64,000 nucleotides of DNA. Source: Muribaculaceae bacterium (lineage in GTDB: Bacteria > Bacteroidota > Bacteroidia > Bacteroidales > Muribaculaceae). The translations under genes and the position numbers were made by a program. Of the stretch, positions 9,601 through 17,549 are shown piece by piece. The notes under the pieces are model-generated. The model worked only from the letters and a program-made list of their open reading frames with translations. It was not told the origin of the DNA and did not search any database. Where the stretch lies: assembly GCA_009775375.1 (NCBI GenBank), contig VSPO01000002.1:1-64000 (forward strand). The letters are read 5' to 3'. Each line of letters begins with the position of its first letter. The first letter of the stretch is position 1.

Positions 9601-11469
9601 ACTTTCCGCGAGAGTCATTTTCGGACCGGCGTTGGTGCTGACCGACTTAACGGGGGAAAGCGCGGAAGCCTTTCCCCAGCGGTTGACGGCCTGAATGGCC
9701 ACGTAGTATTTTGTAAGGTTGGCGAGCCCGGTGATTTCCGCCGTGCAGAGATCGCCGGAGTTGAGGAACTTCGAATCGACAACCAGACGGGGCAGCTTGG
9801 TCAAGTCGCTTTGAGGAGTGAATTCCTCTGTGGAATAGTAAATAATGTGGTTGTTGACGTTGTTGTCGGGGGATGCCGGCACCTTCCACGCCACATTCAT
9901 ATAGTCTTGCGAAGCAGAGAGCTCGAAGTCGGCCACGGCCTCAGGCGCTCCGGAATCGTCCATGGCGACAGCCTTGGCGGCATCGAGATAGCCGCTGCCG
10001 AAGAGTCCGGCCACCTGGGAGTTGTTGCCATAGCCATAGAAATCGTTGACAGAGGTCAGCAACTGAGTGCGGAGGCTTTCGTTGAGGAATGTCGGGGATC
10101 CATACTTCGAGAGCACAAGCGCGGCTACGCCGGAGACGTGGGGAGTAGCCATCGAGGTTCCCTCATTGAAGCCATATTCATTCCCCGGGAGAGTGGAGAG
10201 CACACCCTGGGCCTCGCCATAGTCGAGCAGACCACCGGGAGCGACGATGTCGGCCCAGGTGCCGTTGCAGGAATAAGAGGCTGGGGTCAGCTCGGAGGTC
10301 ATAGCCGTCACGGCCACCACCTTGTCGTAGGCAGCGGGATAGAACATCCCGGTCTTGCCCTCGTTGCCGGTGGCGAAAATGCAGAGGCCACCGTTCATTT
10401 TGTCGGAGCGAGCCTCGGCCGTGAAATAATCGATGGCGTCGAGCACGGCTTGCTCGTAGTAGCCTTCGGTGGGCCATCCCCAGGAGCATTGGGCGATGGT
10501 GGCTCCTTTTTCAGCAGCATAAACGATGGCGGCGGCGAAGTCGCCTTCAGCCGTGCCTGAACGGGAGTCGAACACCTGGCAAGAAAGCATACGGATGCCG
10601 GAGTCGGCAGAGCCGTCGCCGCCGGCCACGCCGGCTACGCCGATGCCGTTGTTGTTGACAGCCGCCACAGTGCCGGCCACGTGTGTGCCGTGGGAATGAG
10701 GATAGATTTTGGGTTCGTTCGTACAGAAGTTCCAACCGTAGATGTCGTCGGGATATCCGTTGCCGTCGTCGTCGACACCATCTTTGCCGTTAAGCTCGGC
10801 AGGGTTTTTATAGATATTGGCGGCAAGGTCTTCGTGGGTGTAGTCGATTCCACCGTCGATAATCGCCACCAATACATCTGGTTTTCCCGTGGTAGCCTTC
10901 CACGCATTGAAGAGATTTATGTCGGCACCGGCCACGCTATAGGGGATGTCGCCGAAATTCTGGTAATGCCACTGCTTAGGGAGGAAGGGGTCGTTGAATG
11001 GCATAGAGGCCGCAGCCTTGGCCACTGTGGAGCGGTCGAGCTTACGGAATCCCTGATGCCCTTCCTTAAGCGACATGGGGGTCACGATTTCAGAGCGTTC
11101 GACACCGGCTGTAGTGGCGAAGATTTTTCGGGCCTCTTCGGGAGAGACCGATTCATCGAAATTGACCACATACCAGCGATCGAGGCCATATTTTGCCCTT
11201 TGGCGTGCAAACTTCTGCACGTAAGGGAGCATCGGCCTGATGCTGACAGCTTTTACGTCGCGGGCCGCCCTGTCGAGAGGCGTAATCCCGGTAGTCACGG
11301 CTCCTCGCGACTGCGTCAGCGGGGCATTTCCCACTTTCAGCGCCACTTCAGGCTGCAACTTGACCCGGATCACGCCCTTCTTTGGCGCATTCACCGCATC
11401 CGCACCTCGTGAGATGGCCGGACAGAACATGGCTGCCAGCAGCATCACAAAATAGACGAGTTTCTGCAT
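3655..11469 (-). CDS. Giant secreted S8 subtilase with repeat domains and T9SS C-terminal domain
   Basis: A 2604-residue extracellular serine protease. Order: signal peptide (about 1-22), prodomain (about 25-155), S8 catalytic domain (about 195-500) with Asp205 in IIDGGID, His260 in HSHGTHVAG, the oxyanion Asn369 in ATGNEG and Ser439 in EGTSMATPHVSG. A fibronectin-III-like domain follows (about 505-610), then about 1900 residues of beta-sandwich repeats: ASH/Hydin-like units that open with a V-D-F/A-G motif, and two related nidogen-like modules (around FSFPYYGKNYDNVYI and FEFPFYGKKYDKMYI). The last 70 or so residues (MTSLRTGLLSVEIYDASGKS... to HRLFKK) are a type A sorting domain for type IX secretion. 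All catalytic residues are present and the frame is unbroken. It is monocistronic. A nutritional or host-directed proteolytic role is inference. Confidence 0.93.
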   Translation of the reverse strand: MQKLVYFVMLLAAMFCPAISRGADAVNAPKKGVIRVKLQPEVALKVGNAPLTQSRGAVTTGITPLDRAARDVKAVSIRPMLPYVQKFARQRAKYGLDRWYVVNFDESVSPEEARKIFATTAGVERSEIVTPMSLKEGHQGFRKLDRSTVAKAAASMPFNDPFLPKQWHYQNFGDIPYSVAGADINLFNAWKATTGKPDVLVAIIDGGIDYTHEDLAANIYKNPAELNGKDGVDDDGNGYPDDIYGWNFCTNEPKIYPHSHGTHVAGTVAAVNNNGIGVAGVAGGDGSADSGIRMLSCQVFDSRSGTAEGDFAAAIVYAAEKGATIAQCSWGWPTEGYYEQAVLDAIDYFTAEARSDKMNGGLCIFATGNEGKTGMFYPAAYDKVVAVTAMTSELTPASYSCNGTWADIVAPGGLLDYGEAQGVLSTLPGNEYGFNEGTSMATPHVSGVAALVLSKYGSPTFLNESLRTQLLTSVNDFYGYGNNSQVAGLFGSGYLDAAKAVAMDDSGAPEAVADFELSASQDYMNVAWKVPASPDNNVNNHIIYYSTEEFTPQSDLTKLPRLVVDSKFLNSGDLCTAEITGLANLTKYYVAIQAVNRWGKASALSPVKSVSTNAGPKMTLAESLLQMTATASEPNASATLTIGNEAEGILKWKAEKNTVGATLMSRRPQPGPVRPFGGKISDFAANRAKVAAAPEFNADDYPGEIFAHELLWAMIGESDKSLPNSMAQWFKVDPQKYPDGFNLTHVLLEAPTEGIFGANPKISIYKGDVSISNASLITDVDYAFFTYNYNIALKRQLFFAPGESFWIVVHFDAGQEGYPLSMGRTSVSGASQNSFMSNDLGKTWTLLAAALKGSGYEPQAQSFVWAVKARSLNPDWSRALELDPESGTVKQGESQTVTVKANGKNFVNGNYKFDLSLSTNESGAGTASVPVEFAVSGNTPSVTVPKVVDFGSLLVGDSKTLVVEVYNKGYGSFRGSEFGAGLFEQNISVSSDNFKGPDYVQSGFPARTTTKFELTYTPKDAGSHSATVTFKDYQGNEVKVLVRGVATEPAKVAVDPKVVDAGTLTLGEQAKEFSFNVSNEGKYPLEFVFPKFSDATIEGAAKLHKFGYSVFSNLEGFAPFEYSAAPELVNAVDVTGVFNDNTYLTKPVSLGFSFPYYGKNYDNVYITSYGGLLFNLNTEERFRPPLYENVSSIAGTGLISAYGSQLQMGPESRIEYGWKDGNFVVNFKNVLAPVYNTDYAPVSFHVQLSPSGDIEMHYDDYVALNFFQSGSSLFCGINDPELKDQLTVTSANMADYFEVDEPTADNSRFKLFGTGTAVRFEAPQTQFVRSLSPAYGIIAPGEKVEVKASVSVSKDMNAGETFNNLAIVTNDPAPAVAAVRFNAVIDPKGLDADALIDNTDVDFGEVFRTSSLVIPVTVRNTGHNSLKVELPKLDSSDLSIANADAFPCVVKAGNSVDVLVKVSTEKEGEISGKLSVATDVKEISVNVKGKVIGCPAADLSFEEIKATVESGSPLSKTLEIANSGNEPLVYSFSPVEDVKIAVPESEKSEISYVYGASVDKEASYDWVDIVSNGLGEQNPFRYYNSHDYVEVQLPFEFPFYGKKYDKMYIYNTGFISFTQRRDDKIWPEPPADFPEGTVFNNIIAPYWGLHSMNTTKTAGTYHYLSDDRAVVSFMEYGNSMNIGVCFQVILEKDGSFKFQYKALDENAAIISPFGLAGVSDSEGVNAIRLPERFIAFGNAVSFSPVVTNTVAPGEKHEIGVNVNTDRLAGVYESAIALATNVPSKEKISIPVNVTLTGEAKPVIPEKVEIENVMGYQNSDFSDPLVQMGLPYAAYFNVGNEGSAAYTLAAVSYEAPTVADPDFPDWTTPAFMLMAKLPELDMWTGEPTGALIWQPVEPGFFQPVQVGKAPVEFAMAIAQTEYWMTPSVYEIPVMVAYQLDEESEPVTKTVNVKFTVTPAPSMTLDKEEIRVANAADDHISVETLKIGNVGEYKLTYTLSLDPTGVGEVDDEQGGGGIAPTDVKKNRAESFNLAPFSIEKADLGKRISAYADEEGVNPFDLPSDFKYTQALFHDAMPGAKASYNYGSNTLYDIFKTSTAFVAPKAGINISHVYLPVQTEGLENVSVKVELISGNSPDSQDAAVIGRGSFIASTNPEHPEQGRFYVAALDRPVYINPGEEFCMVVTYPEGIQLPAFLCMKEEPVSNGRYMAWTEESGWYDVAELFESQYGSLGYMNTCLETKPGEPWIKLLNEPTEGVVEAEGNLDVKVQVNAAAARVEKGNKAVVVIKTNDPMMPKINFPIYLDLNAAPEIEVPSAKVYAKEGETTVVAVKVSDPDADDMTISLSDASGLASINDVVAVEEDAIVSKAEDGSFKVSKAKLPVSVNVAIAPGFGSAGNYSFSISASDDKNHSANAAVGYEVEKVNRAPVAVEDKTIDVKLGELSEVTEFADLFSDPDNDEMTFSFSIEANDFVEAYTTETGVIFRGKALGTAKAVVTATDDKGLSTPMTLTVKVSDLSGIDGIEAEGSSLVKVNTVAFSETLSMTSLRTGLLSVEIYDASGKSIYADEVNAASGEEISVNLGGNASGLYLLRVSSADKTETHRLFKK

Positions 11470-11539
11470 AAGTTGTTGTTGTTTAAATGGTTGTGAAAAA
11501 GCATTCTTTTATTTATGCAAATAAAATTCCAAGAATATG

Positions 11540-11547
11540 CAAAGGTA
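11540..11547 (-). promoter_or_regulatory. Putative -7 box of the subtilase gene
   Basis: TACCTTTG on the minus strand matches TAnnTTTG. No good TTTG lies 20 bp upstream. It would give a 5' UTR of about 65 nt. The rest of 11470-11693 is AT-rich and shows nothing else that I recognise. Confidence 0.4.
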
Positions 11548-11693
11548 GCAAAATAAATCAGAAAGAATCGCATTGATTAAATCTTTTTTAGGAATAAACC
11601 GGGAATTGTTTGAGGGGTTGTAAATGCGGTTGTTGCTATAGTATTGTGTGATTATTGCAATATTGACGTTGCTAATTTTGCAATTTTTATGGT

Positions 11694-11740
11694 AAAGCCA
11701 AGCCCTTTGCGGGGGGACATTCCGCAAAGGGCTTGGCTTT
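11694..11740 (-). terminator. Long hairpin after the lactate operon
   Basis: A perfect 19-bp inverted repeat (11694-11712 with 11722-11740, 9-nt loop) lies 34 bp after the lldP stop. On the minus strand it ends in CTTT and then an AT-rich tract rather than a pure T-run, so it is a likely but imperfect intrinsic terminator or 3'-end stabiliser. Confidence 0.7.
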
Positions 11741-11773
11741 GGATTTCAGGAGGCCTACTTGGCCGGATAGGGA

Positions 11774-13357
11774 TTAGCAGCCGAGAATTACGATCAGGCC
11801 GCAGATGATGATGTAGGCCAAGGAGTAGGGGATGGCCTTTCGGAGGATGGCGTCGTCTTTCCCTTCCATATCGCAGGCAGCCGTGGCGATGGCAATGCTC
11901 TGCGGGGAGATCATCTTTCCGCCGGTGGCTCCGGCCGTATTGGAGGCGGCGAGCCAGTCAGTCTCAGATCCGGTGAATCCGCACACGGAGGTCTGTCCGG
12001 TCATTCCGAGTTGGTGGGCTACGTTAGCCTGGAGTTTGCCGAAAAGGATATTCGAGGAGGTGTCGCTACCGGTGACGAATGTTCCGATTGCTCCGATGAG
12101 GGGAGCGAAGAATGGATAGAACGAACCGGAAATGGCCACGAGTCCGGCCGCGAGGGCAGCAATCATGCCGCTATGATTCATCACTGAAGCCAGGGCGATG
12201 AGGCTTATGATGGTGATTGTGGTGAAGCGGAGATTGAAGATTGTCTTTGCCATGACGGCTGCGAGCCTGGAGACGCTCAACCCTTGGATGAGACCGCCCG
12301 CGATGCTGCCGATGAAAAGCATGACTCCGGCATTGCTGATCCATCCGAACTTAAACGTAGATCCGACTACCGGGATGGGGAAGGAGGAGACAAGATGCGA
12401 CTTCAGGAACGATTCAACCGGCGGACAGAGTGCACCGCCCACGAGGATCAACACGAGGATAAGGATATAGACGCTCCAAGCCTTCATTGTCTCTGCGAAA
12501 GAGTAGCGCGGGCCGGACGAGGATGAAGCCTTTCGGCGGGGGATGAATAGGCGGTCGTAGACAATCAGCGCGAGGATGGCGGCAATGGAGCCGAGGATGG
12601 CCGGCGTCTCCGCGCCAAGTAACGTGGCACACAGGAGCTGGACGGCAAGGGATATTCCACCCACCCAAACAGCTATGCAGACGTTTTTCATCCAGGCTTT
12701 TTTGTCTGTCAGCATCAGAATCGTGAATGGAATCAGAATGAAGAGCGGGGATAGCTGGATGATAGCGAATGTCGAGACTTCGCAGATTGTGGCGGATGAC
12801 GCTGCGCCGGATGAGATTTCGTTGCAAAGGGTGGTGATAGGCACTCCGACAGCACCGAACCCCGTTGCAACGGTGTTGCCCAAAAGCGCGACGAGGGCAG
12901 AGAACATCGGCTTGAAGCCAAGGCCTATCAGTATGGCGGCCGGGATGGCCACGGCCGTACCGAATCCCGCCATACCCTCAAGCAGACCTCCGAATCCCCA
13001 GACCATCATAAGGACAAGAATGCCCCGGTCGTCGGTGAAGGAAGTGAATTGGCTTTTGATTACCTCAATGGCCTTTGATTCCACGAGCACGTTGTAGCTG
13101 TAGATGGCCATAAGGATGATTATCAGAATTGGGAACACAGCCTTCAGTGCGCCCTCCACCACACTCCAACCCACGAGGGAATAGACCGAGTCGGAGGCAT
13201 ATTGAGCCGGGATGATGCCCATTGCGGGCGCGCCCCAGAGAGCAAGGCCGACAGTGGCGATGAGGGTGATAAGGGCGCTTTTCCATCCCGAGACCTTGAA
13301 GCCAAGCATCAGGACGAACAGGAGAACGACGGGAAGGATAGATATTAAGGCATTCAT
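11774..13357 (-). CDS. lldP: L-lactate permease
   Basis: A 527-residue inner-membrane transporter of the LctP/LldP lactate permease family, with about 13 hydrophobic segments. Family hallmarks are visible: GLLEGMAGFGTAVAIP near residues 120-140 and FVTGSDTSSNILFGKLQ in the C-terminal third, plus SDWLAASNTAG-like text close to the end. It is the last gene of the lut operon, starting 18 bp after lutC. It would bring lactate in by proton symport for oxidation by LutABC. Glycolate is another known substrate of the family, but the neighbours argue for lactate. Confidence 0.9.
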   Translation of the reverse strand: MNALISILPVVLLFVLMLGFKVSGWKSALITLIATVGLALWGAPAMGIIPAQYASDSVYSLVGWSVVEGALKAVFPILIIILMAIYSYNVLVESKAIEVIKSQFTSFTDDRGILVLMMVWGFGGLLEGMAGFGTAVAIPAAILIGLGFKPMFSALVALLGNTVATGFGAVGVPITTLCNEISSGAASSATICEVSTFAIIQLSPLFILIPFTILMLTDKKAWMKNVCIAVWVGGISLAVQLLCATLLGAETPAILGSIAAILALIVYDRLFIPRRKASSSSGPRYSFAETMKAWSVYILILVLILVGGALCPPVESFLKSHLVSSFPIPVVGSTFKFGWISNAGVMLFIGSIAGGLIQGLSVSRLAAVMAKTIFNLRFTTITIISLIALASVMNHSGMIAALAAGLVAISGSFYPFFAPLIGAIGTFVTGSDTSSNILFGKLQANVAHQLGMTGQTSVCGFTGSETDWLAASNTAGATGGKMISPQSIAIATAACDMEGKDDAILRKAIPYSLAYIIICGLIVILGC

Positions 13358-13375
13358 AAAATACGGAAATTGTTT

Positions 13376-13996
13376 TTAACGGATTTGCTCTTCCATAAGG
13401 ATGAGGGTCATGCTTCTCGCTGCCTGGGCGCCTCTTACGAGCACCTGGGCTATGTCGGCCGTCTTCGACGGGCCTGCCATAAAGACTCCATAGCCATAGC
13501 TTTGGAAATCGTCGTAGCCGAACTTCGGGGAGGTTATCAGCGCGTAGGCCTCGTGCATGTTGTTGACGATTTCCTTCTTCGGCATCACTGCCACGATATT
13601 CTCCGAGATGAAGCAAACGTCGCGCTCCCTCATTTTTTGTGGAATCCACACGCTTCCGTTTTCCGCCACTCCAAGCATGGCGCGAATGACTCCTACGTCG
13701 GTGCCATTCAGGGCTTGGGCGTCCTTGACCGTGTCGGGGTTCAGCGTAGCGCATTTCACCTCGCTGAGATTGGAGGCAATGACCTTGGCGTCGGGATAGA
13801 CCTTGGCTATAATTCCGTCGATTTCCTCTGGAGATTTGGCAATCTCCACGTGGCATCCGGCAGCCTCGGCCTGGGCGACAAACGTCAGCAGGATGTCGTC
13901 GTATCTTGTGGGACGGAGGTCGTGGAGAGAGGGGCGTTCGTAGCGACGGGATATGGATGCCCGGCACCTTTCGATTATCTCATTTCTTGTGCTCAT
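13376..13996 (-). CDS. lutC: LutC, lactate utilisation protein C (LUD domain)
   Basis: A 206-residue soluble protein made almost entirely of an LUD domain, the smallest subunit of the LutABC L-lactate oxidase complex that converts lactate to pyruvate. The glycine-rich C-terminal part (YGVFMAGPSKTADIAQVLVRGAQAARSM) is the typical family signature. It follows lutB by 19 bp and precedes lldP by 18 bp. No Fe-S motif is expected in this subunit and none is seen. Confidence 0.9.
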   Translation of the reverse strand: MSTRNEIIERCRASISRRYERPSLHDLRPTRYDDILLTFVAQAEAAGCHVEIAKSPEEIDGIIAKVYPDAKVIASNLSEVKCATLNPDTVKDAQALNGTDVGVIRAMLGVAENGSVWIPQKMRERDVCFISENIVAVMPKKEIVNNMHEAYALITSPKFGYDDFQSYGYGVFMAGPSKTADIAQVLVRGAQAARSMTLILMEEQIR

Positions 13997-14015
13997 TTTC
14001 AGTCAGTGTAGAGGA

Positions 14016-15410
14016 TTAAACATCTTCATCTTCATTCCGCTCATTCTTCTGATACTTTCGAATCAACTTATGGAACGGCTGTTTGGGGAATTTCATCATT
14101 TTGTGGCCATAGGCCCAGGGGTTGATGCCGGAATTGACCAAGAATCCCGGCATGGAGTTGAGCATGAAAGCCGAAGCCGTGAGATTGTTGTAGAGCGAGG
14201 GATTGCCGAACAGGGCTGCCATGCTGTCGCACATGCGTTTCTTCTCCTTGTTGGCCACTCCGAGACTTTCAAGCTGCTGGCGCCATATGTAGACCTGCTC
14301 CCCGAGATTGATTTTCACGGGGCAAGTGGACTGGCAGCTCAGGCAAAGCGTGCAAGCGCTGACATTGCCGGAATATTTGCGTGGGTCGCGGAGCATGCCG
14401 AGATTTATGCCGAGCGGGCCAGGGATGAAATAGCTGTAGGAATATCCTCCCGACCAGCGATAGACCGGGCACGTGTTCATGCAGGAGCCACACCGGATGC
14501 ATTTCAGCGTCTCCCAGTGCTCAGGGTCGGCAAGCCATTTGCTTCTTCCGTTGTCGACGATTACGATGTGCATTTGGTCGGCGCCCGGACGGGCTTTGCG
14601 GAAATGGCTGGTGTAGACCGTAGAGGGTTGTCCCGTGGCTGACCGGGCAAGCAGCCTGACGAAGACAGAGAGAGCCTCGTAGTCGGGCACGATCTTCTCC
14701 AGTCCAATAGCTGAGATTTGAAGGCGCGGGATGGAAGTCGACATGTCGGCGTTTCCTTCGTTGGTGCAGACCACGATGTCGCCTGTCTCCGCCACTCCGA
14801 AATTGGCCCCGGTCATTCCGGCGTCGGCCGTCAGGAACTCATCGCGTAGGCTAAGGCGGGCTTCATACGTAAGATACGTGGGGTCGTGGTTGCCTTTTTC
14901 CGTGTTGATCTCACGCTCGAAAATCTCGCCCACGTCGTCGTGGCTGAGATGGGTGGCCGGCATGACGATATGGCTCGGCTTCTGGTCGTCGAGCTGGAGG
15001 ATGCGTTCGCCAAGATCGGTCTCCACCACCGTTATTCCGTTGGCTTCGAGGTAGGGATTAAGCTCGCATTCCTCCGTCAGCATCGACTTTGACTTCACGA
15101 GCTTTTTGGCGTCGTGGTCGCGCAGGATGCCGAGCACGATTTTGTTAAACTCGTCGGCGTCTTTTGCCCAATGTACGATCGTGCCGTTTTTCTCAGCCGC
15201 GTCGGCAAAACGCCTGAGGTAGGTGTCGATGTTCGTCAGGGTGTGACGTTTGATCTGGGAGGCTTTTTCGCGTAGCCTTTCCCATTCCTCCAGGCTGTGG
15301 ACCATGGCGTCGCGTTTTGTTCTTACTCCCCAGAAGGTTTTGTCGTGCCAGTCGGCATAATTCTGGTCTTCAAGGAATCTCATTGCCGCTTTGCTGTGTG
15401 ATGTGCTCAT
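14016..15410 (-). CDS. lutB: LutB, iron-sulfur LUD-domain protein
   Basis: A 464-residue protein with an N-terminal LUD domain (about residues 60-290, containing GMTGANFGVAETGDIVV) and a C-terminal ferredoxin-like part with two 4Fe-4S motifs: Cys304, 307, 310, 314 (CIRCGSCMNTCP) and Cys353, 356, 359, 363 (CTLCLSCQSTCP). Both motifs are complete. Length and order match LutB of the LutABC lactate oxidation complex. Its start overlaps the end of lutA by 4 bp, so translation is probably coupled. Confidence 0.93.
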   Translation of the reverse strand: MSTSHSKAAMRFLEDQNYADWHDKTFWGVRTKRDAMVHSLEEWERLREKASQIKRHTLTNIDTYLRRFADAAEKNGTIVHWAKDADEFNKIVLGILRDHDAKKLVKSKSMLTEECELNPYLEANGITVVETDLGERILQLDDQKPSHIVMPATHLSHDDVGEIFEREINTEKGNHDPTYLTYEARLSLRDEFLTADAGMTGANFGVAETGDIVVCTNEGNADMSTSIPRLQISAIGLEKIVPDYEALSVFVRLLARSATGQPSTVYTSHFRKARPGADQMHIVIVDNGRSKWLADPEHWETLKCIRCGSCMNTCPVYRWSGGYSYSYFIPGPLGINLGMLRDPRKYSGNVSACTLCLSCQSTCPVKINLGEQVYIWRQQLESLGVANKEKKRMCDSMAALFGNPSLYNNLTASAFMLNSMPGFLVNSGINPWAYGHKMMKFPKQPFHKLIRKYQKNERNEDEDV

Positions 15411-16153
15411 AATCCGGATGCTAAAATTTCAACGACGTGTCTGAACTCAATTCCGCCATCTATGTTTTCCTTGGCGGCGACCCCTGCCATGTGCATCAGG
15501 CAGGAGCAATCGGCCCCGGTGATATATCGTGCTCCCGTGGCCTTGTGGCGCAGGAATTTTCTTTCTCCCATCTGCTTGCTGACGGCCAGCTCTTCGATGC
15601 TGAACATTCCGCCGAATCCACAGCATTCGTCGTCGCGCTCCGGCTCGACGATCTCTATGCCCTCCACCAGAGAAAGAAGGTCTTTGATTTTATTGAATTT
15701 TGGCTCGACGATTTCGGAGGGGGAGGAAAGCCCGAGCTCACGGACACCGTGGCAGGAATTGTGAAGGCTCACTTTATGGGGGAAGCAGCCGAGAGGCTTG
15801 TCGACCTTGACCACGTCGTGGAGAAACTCCACCATGTCCATAGTGTTGGCGGCGATATTGCAGGCGTGTCCCTCCTCTTTTAATAATGAGGGATAGTGGA
15901 GGCGGATGAATGCCGTGCAAGACACGGATGGGGCCACCACGTAATCGTAGCCCTCAAACATATCCTTATAATTACGGGCAAGCTTGGCGCCCTTTTTCTC
16001 GAATCCGGCGTTGGCCATAGGCTGGCCGCAGCAAGTCTGACCTTGGGGGTATTCCACGTCGATGCCGAGATGGCGGAGGAGTTTGTAGCAGGCCATCCCG
16101 ACGTTTGGATAAACGACGTCGACGTAACAGGGTATGAACAATCCTACTTTCAT
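15407..16153 (-). CDS. lutA: LutA, cysteine-rich Fe-S oxidoreductase
   Basis: A 248-residue protein with the two CCG domains of LutA/GlcF-type oxidoreductases. The cysteine-rich blocks are CCGQPMANAGF, HNSCHGVRELG, DECCGFGGMFS and a C-terminal GADCSCLMH segment. It is the first gene of lutA-lutB-lutC-lldP and overlaps lutB by 4 bp. The operon would let the cell oxidise imported lactate to pyruvate, which is of interest in an apparently anaerobic gut lineage. No lactate regulator gene is found nearby. Confidence 0.93.
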   Translation of the reverse strand: MKVGLFIPCYVDVVYPNVGMACYKLLRHLGIDVEYPQGQTCCGQPMANAGFEKKGAKLARNYKDMFEGYDYVVAPSVSCTAFIRLHYPSLLKEEGHACNIAANTMDMVEFLHDVVKVDKPLGCFPHKVSLHNSCHGVRELGLSSPSEIVEPKFNKIKDLLSLVEGIEIVEPERDDECCGFGGMFSIEELAVSKQMGERKFLRHKATGARYITGADCSCLMHMAGVAAKENIDGGIEFRHVVEILASGL

Positions 16154-16334
16154 TGTGTTGCTGAGTTTTCGTGCTTTTAGTGGAAAATGCTATTTGTTTT
16201 ATGATGCCGGTTGCAGAAGGCCTTAACAGTTGACAAATCCGATGAGAGGTCTCTATGTCTGTCGCAATATGGTAAGAATGCCCCGAACCGCTTATGTGAT
16301 AAACAAATGAGAAGGGAAATAGTTTCGCAAAGGC

Positions 16335-16373
16335 ATAAAAAAAGAGGAAACACCTTTGCGGCGTCTCCTCTTT
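16335..16373 (-). terminator. Intrinsic terminator after mdh
   Basis: On the minus strand a 14-bp stem with two G-U pairs (16360-16373 with 16341-16354, 5-nt loop) is followed by a T-run at 16340-16335. It lies 17 bp past the mdh stop. The remaining sequence between it and lutA (16154-16334) shows no clear promoter or gene. Confidence 0.88.
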
Positions 16374-16389
16374 ATATAGGAGGATGGGA

Positions 16390-17388
16390 TTAGAGGTTGG
16401 GGTTGAGCTTGCTCCAGTCGGCCACGGGAGGAAGGATTCCCAATTCGATAACCTCGTCGCGGAGCTCGCAGAGGTGCTTGTAGCTCTGTTCGAGTTCAGC
16501 CTCTTCGGCGGGAGTGCCTTTGACGGGTTTCACCTCAATGCCGTTCTTGTCGACGGTGGTCTCCATAGCCATCAGGATGTTGTGGAACTTGTCGTTGTTT
16601 ACGTAAGTTCCTACAGGCCAACGGAAGGGCTTGCCACCCATAGCAGCGGCGATTGTCTCGATGGAGAGGTAAGAGGGGCTTTGGAAAGAAGAGCGTCCAC
16701 GAAGGTCGATGATGTGCTTTCCGCCCTGGATAACGTTCTGCTTGATGGTAGCCCAGTCGGCTTCGGGAAGAGCCTCGGTGCCGATGAGGGAGTCGAGGGG
16801 TTTGCCGTCGACGAGAGTCGTGGATGCGAAAACGGCCATCTGCTCGCCGTGTCCGCCGTATGTGCGGCAATTCTCGATCTTGGCGGCGGGGAGCTTGAAC
16901 CACTTCACGAGTTGATCCTGGAGACGAGTGCTGTCGAGGGCAGCGAGAGTGGCAACCTGCGAGGGTTTGAGGCCGGAGTAGATGAGAGTGATGAGGCCGG
17001 TGATGTCGGCGGGGTTGAAGATAACCACCACGAATTTAGCGTCGGGGCAATATTCCTTCACGTTCTTACCGAATTCCTCGGCGATAGCTGCGTTGCCTTT
17101 GAGAAGGTCTTCGCGTGTCATGCCGGCTTTGCGGGCAGCGCCACCGGAGGAAACGATATATTTAGCACCAGTGAAAGCCTCCTTGACGTCGGAAGTGTAG
17201 GTGAGGTTTACGCCTTCGAAAGCGCATTGATAGAGTTCCTCAGCCACGCCTTCGAGAGCGGGGGCATAGGGGTCGTAAAGACAAATGTTGGGGGTGAGGC
17301 GCATCATTAGCGCGGTCTGGGCCATGTTGGAGCCGATCATTCCTGCGGCGCCTACGATGAGAAGTTTGTCGTTGGTTAAGAAGTCCAT
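16390..17388 (-). CDS. mdh: Malate dehydrogenase
   Basis: A 332-residue NAD-dependent malate dehydrogenase. The Rossmann motif GAAGMIG spans residues 13-19 and Asp39 after the second strand indicates NAD preference. Substrate-binding Arg86 and Arg92 lie in the mobile loop AARKAGMTRED. The catalytic Asp152/His180 pair is in LDSTRLQDQL and GGHGEQM, with Arg155 as the third substrate arginine. The family NPVD motif reads NPAD here (residues 125-128). In Bacteroidetes this enzyme serves the reductive branch from oxaloacetate to malate on the way to succinate. It is monocistronic with its own promoter and terminator. Confidence 0.93.
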   Translation of the reverse strand: MDFLTNDKLLIVGAAGMIGSNMAQTALMMRLTPNICLYDPYAPALEGVAEELYQCAFEGVNLTYTSDVKEAFTGAKYIVSSGGAARKAGMTREDLLKGNAAIAEEFGKNVKEYCPDAKFVVVIFNPADITGLITLIYSGLKPSQVATLAALDSTRLQDQLVKWFKLPAAKIENCRTYGGHGEQMAVFASTTLVDGKPLDSLIGTEALPEADWATIKQNVIQGGKHIIDLRGRSSFQSPSYLSIETIAAAMGGKPFRWPVGTYVNNDKFHNILMAMETTVDKNGIEVKPVKGTPAEEAELEQSYKHLCELRDEVIELGILPPVADWSKLNPNL

Positions 17389-17423
17389 AATAACTAAATA
17401 TTGGGTTCTGGTTTTTGATACTG

Positions 17424-17431
17424 CAAAAATA
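17424..17431 (-). promoter_or_regulatory. -7 box of mdh
   Basis: TATTTTTG on the minus strand matches TAnnTTTG and predicts a 5' UTR of about 30 nt. A clear TTTG at the proper distance is not seen. Confidence 0.5.
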
Positions 17432-17549
17432 ACACTTTTACTTCAATAAAAAGTCTTTTGTTTAGGATTTTTTTGACGAACGGGCTTAAAATTTGCTTTT
17501 TTTAATTGGCCGACACAGCACCTCCCGGAGAGAGGAGGATTCAGAATTG

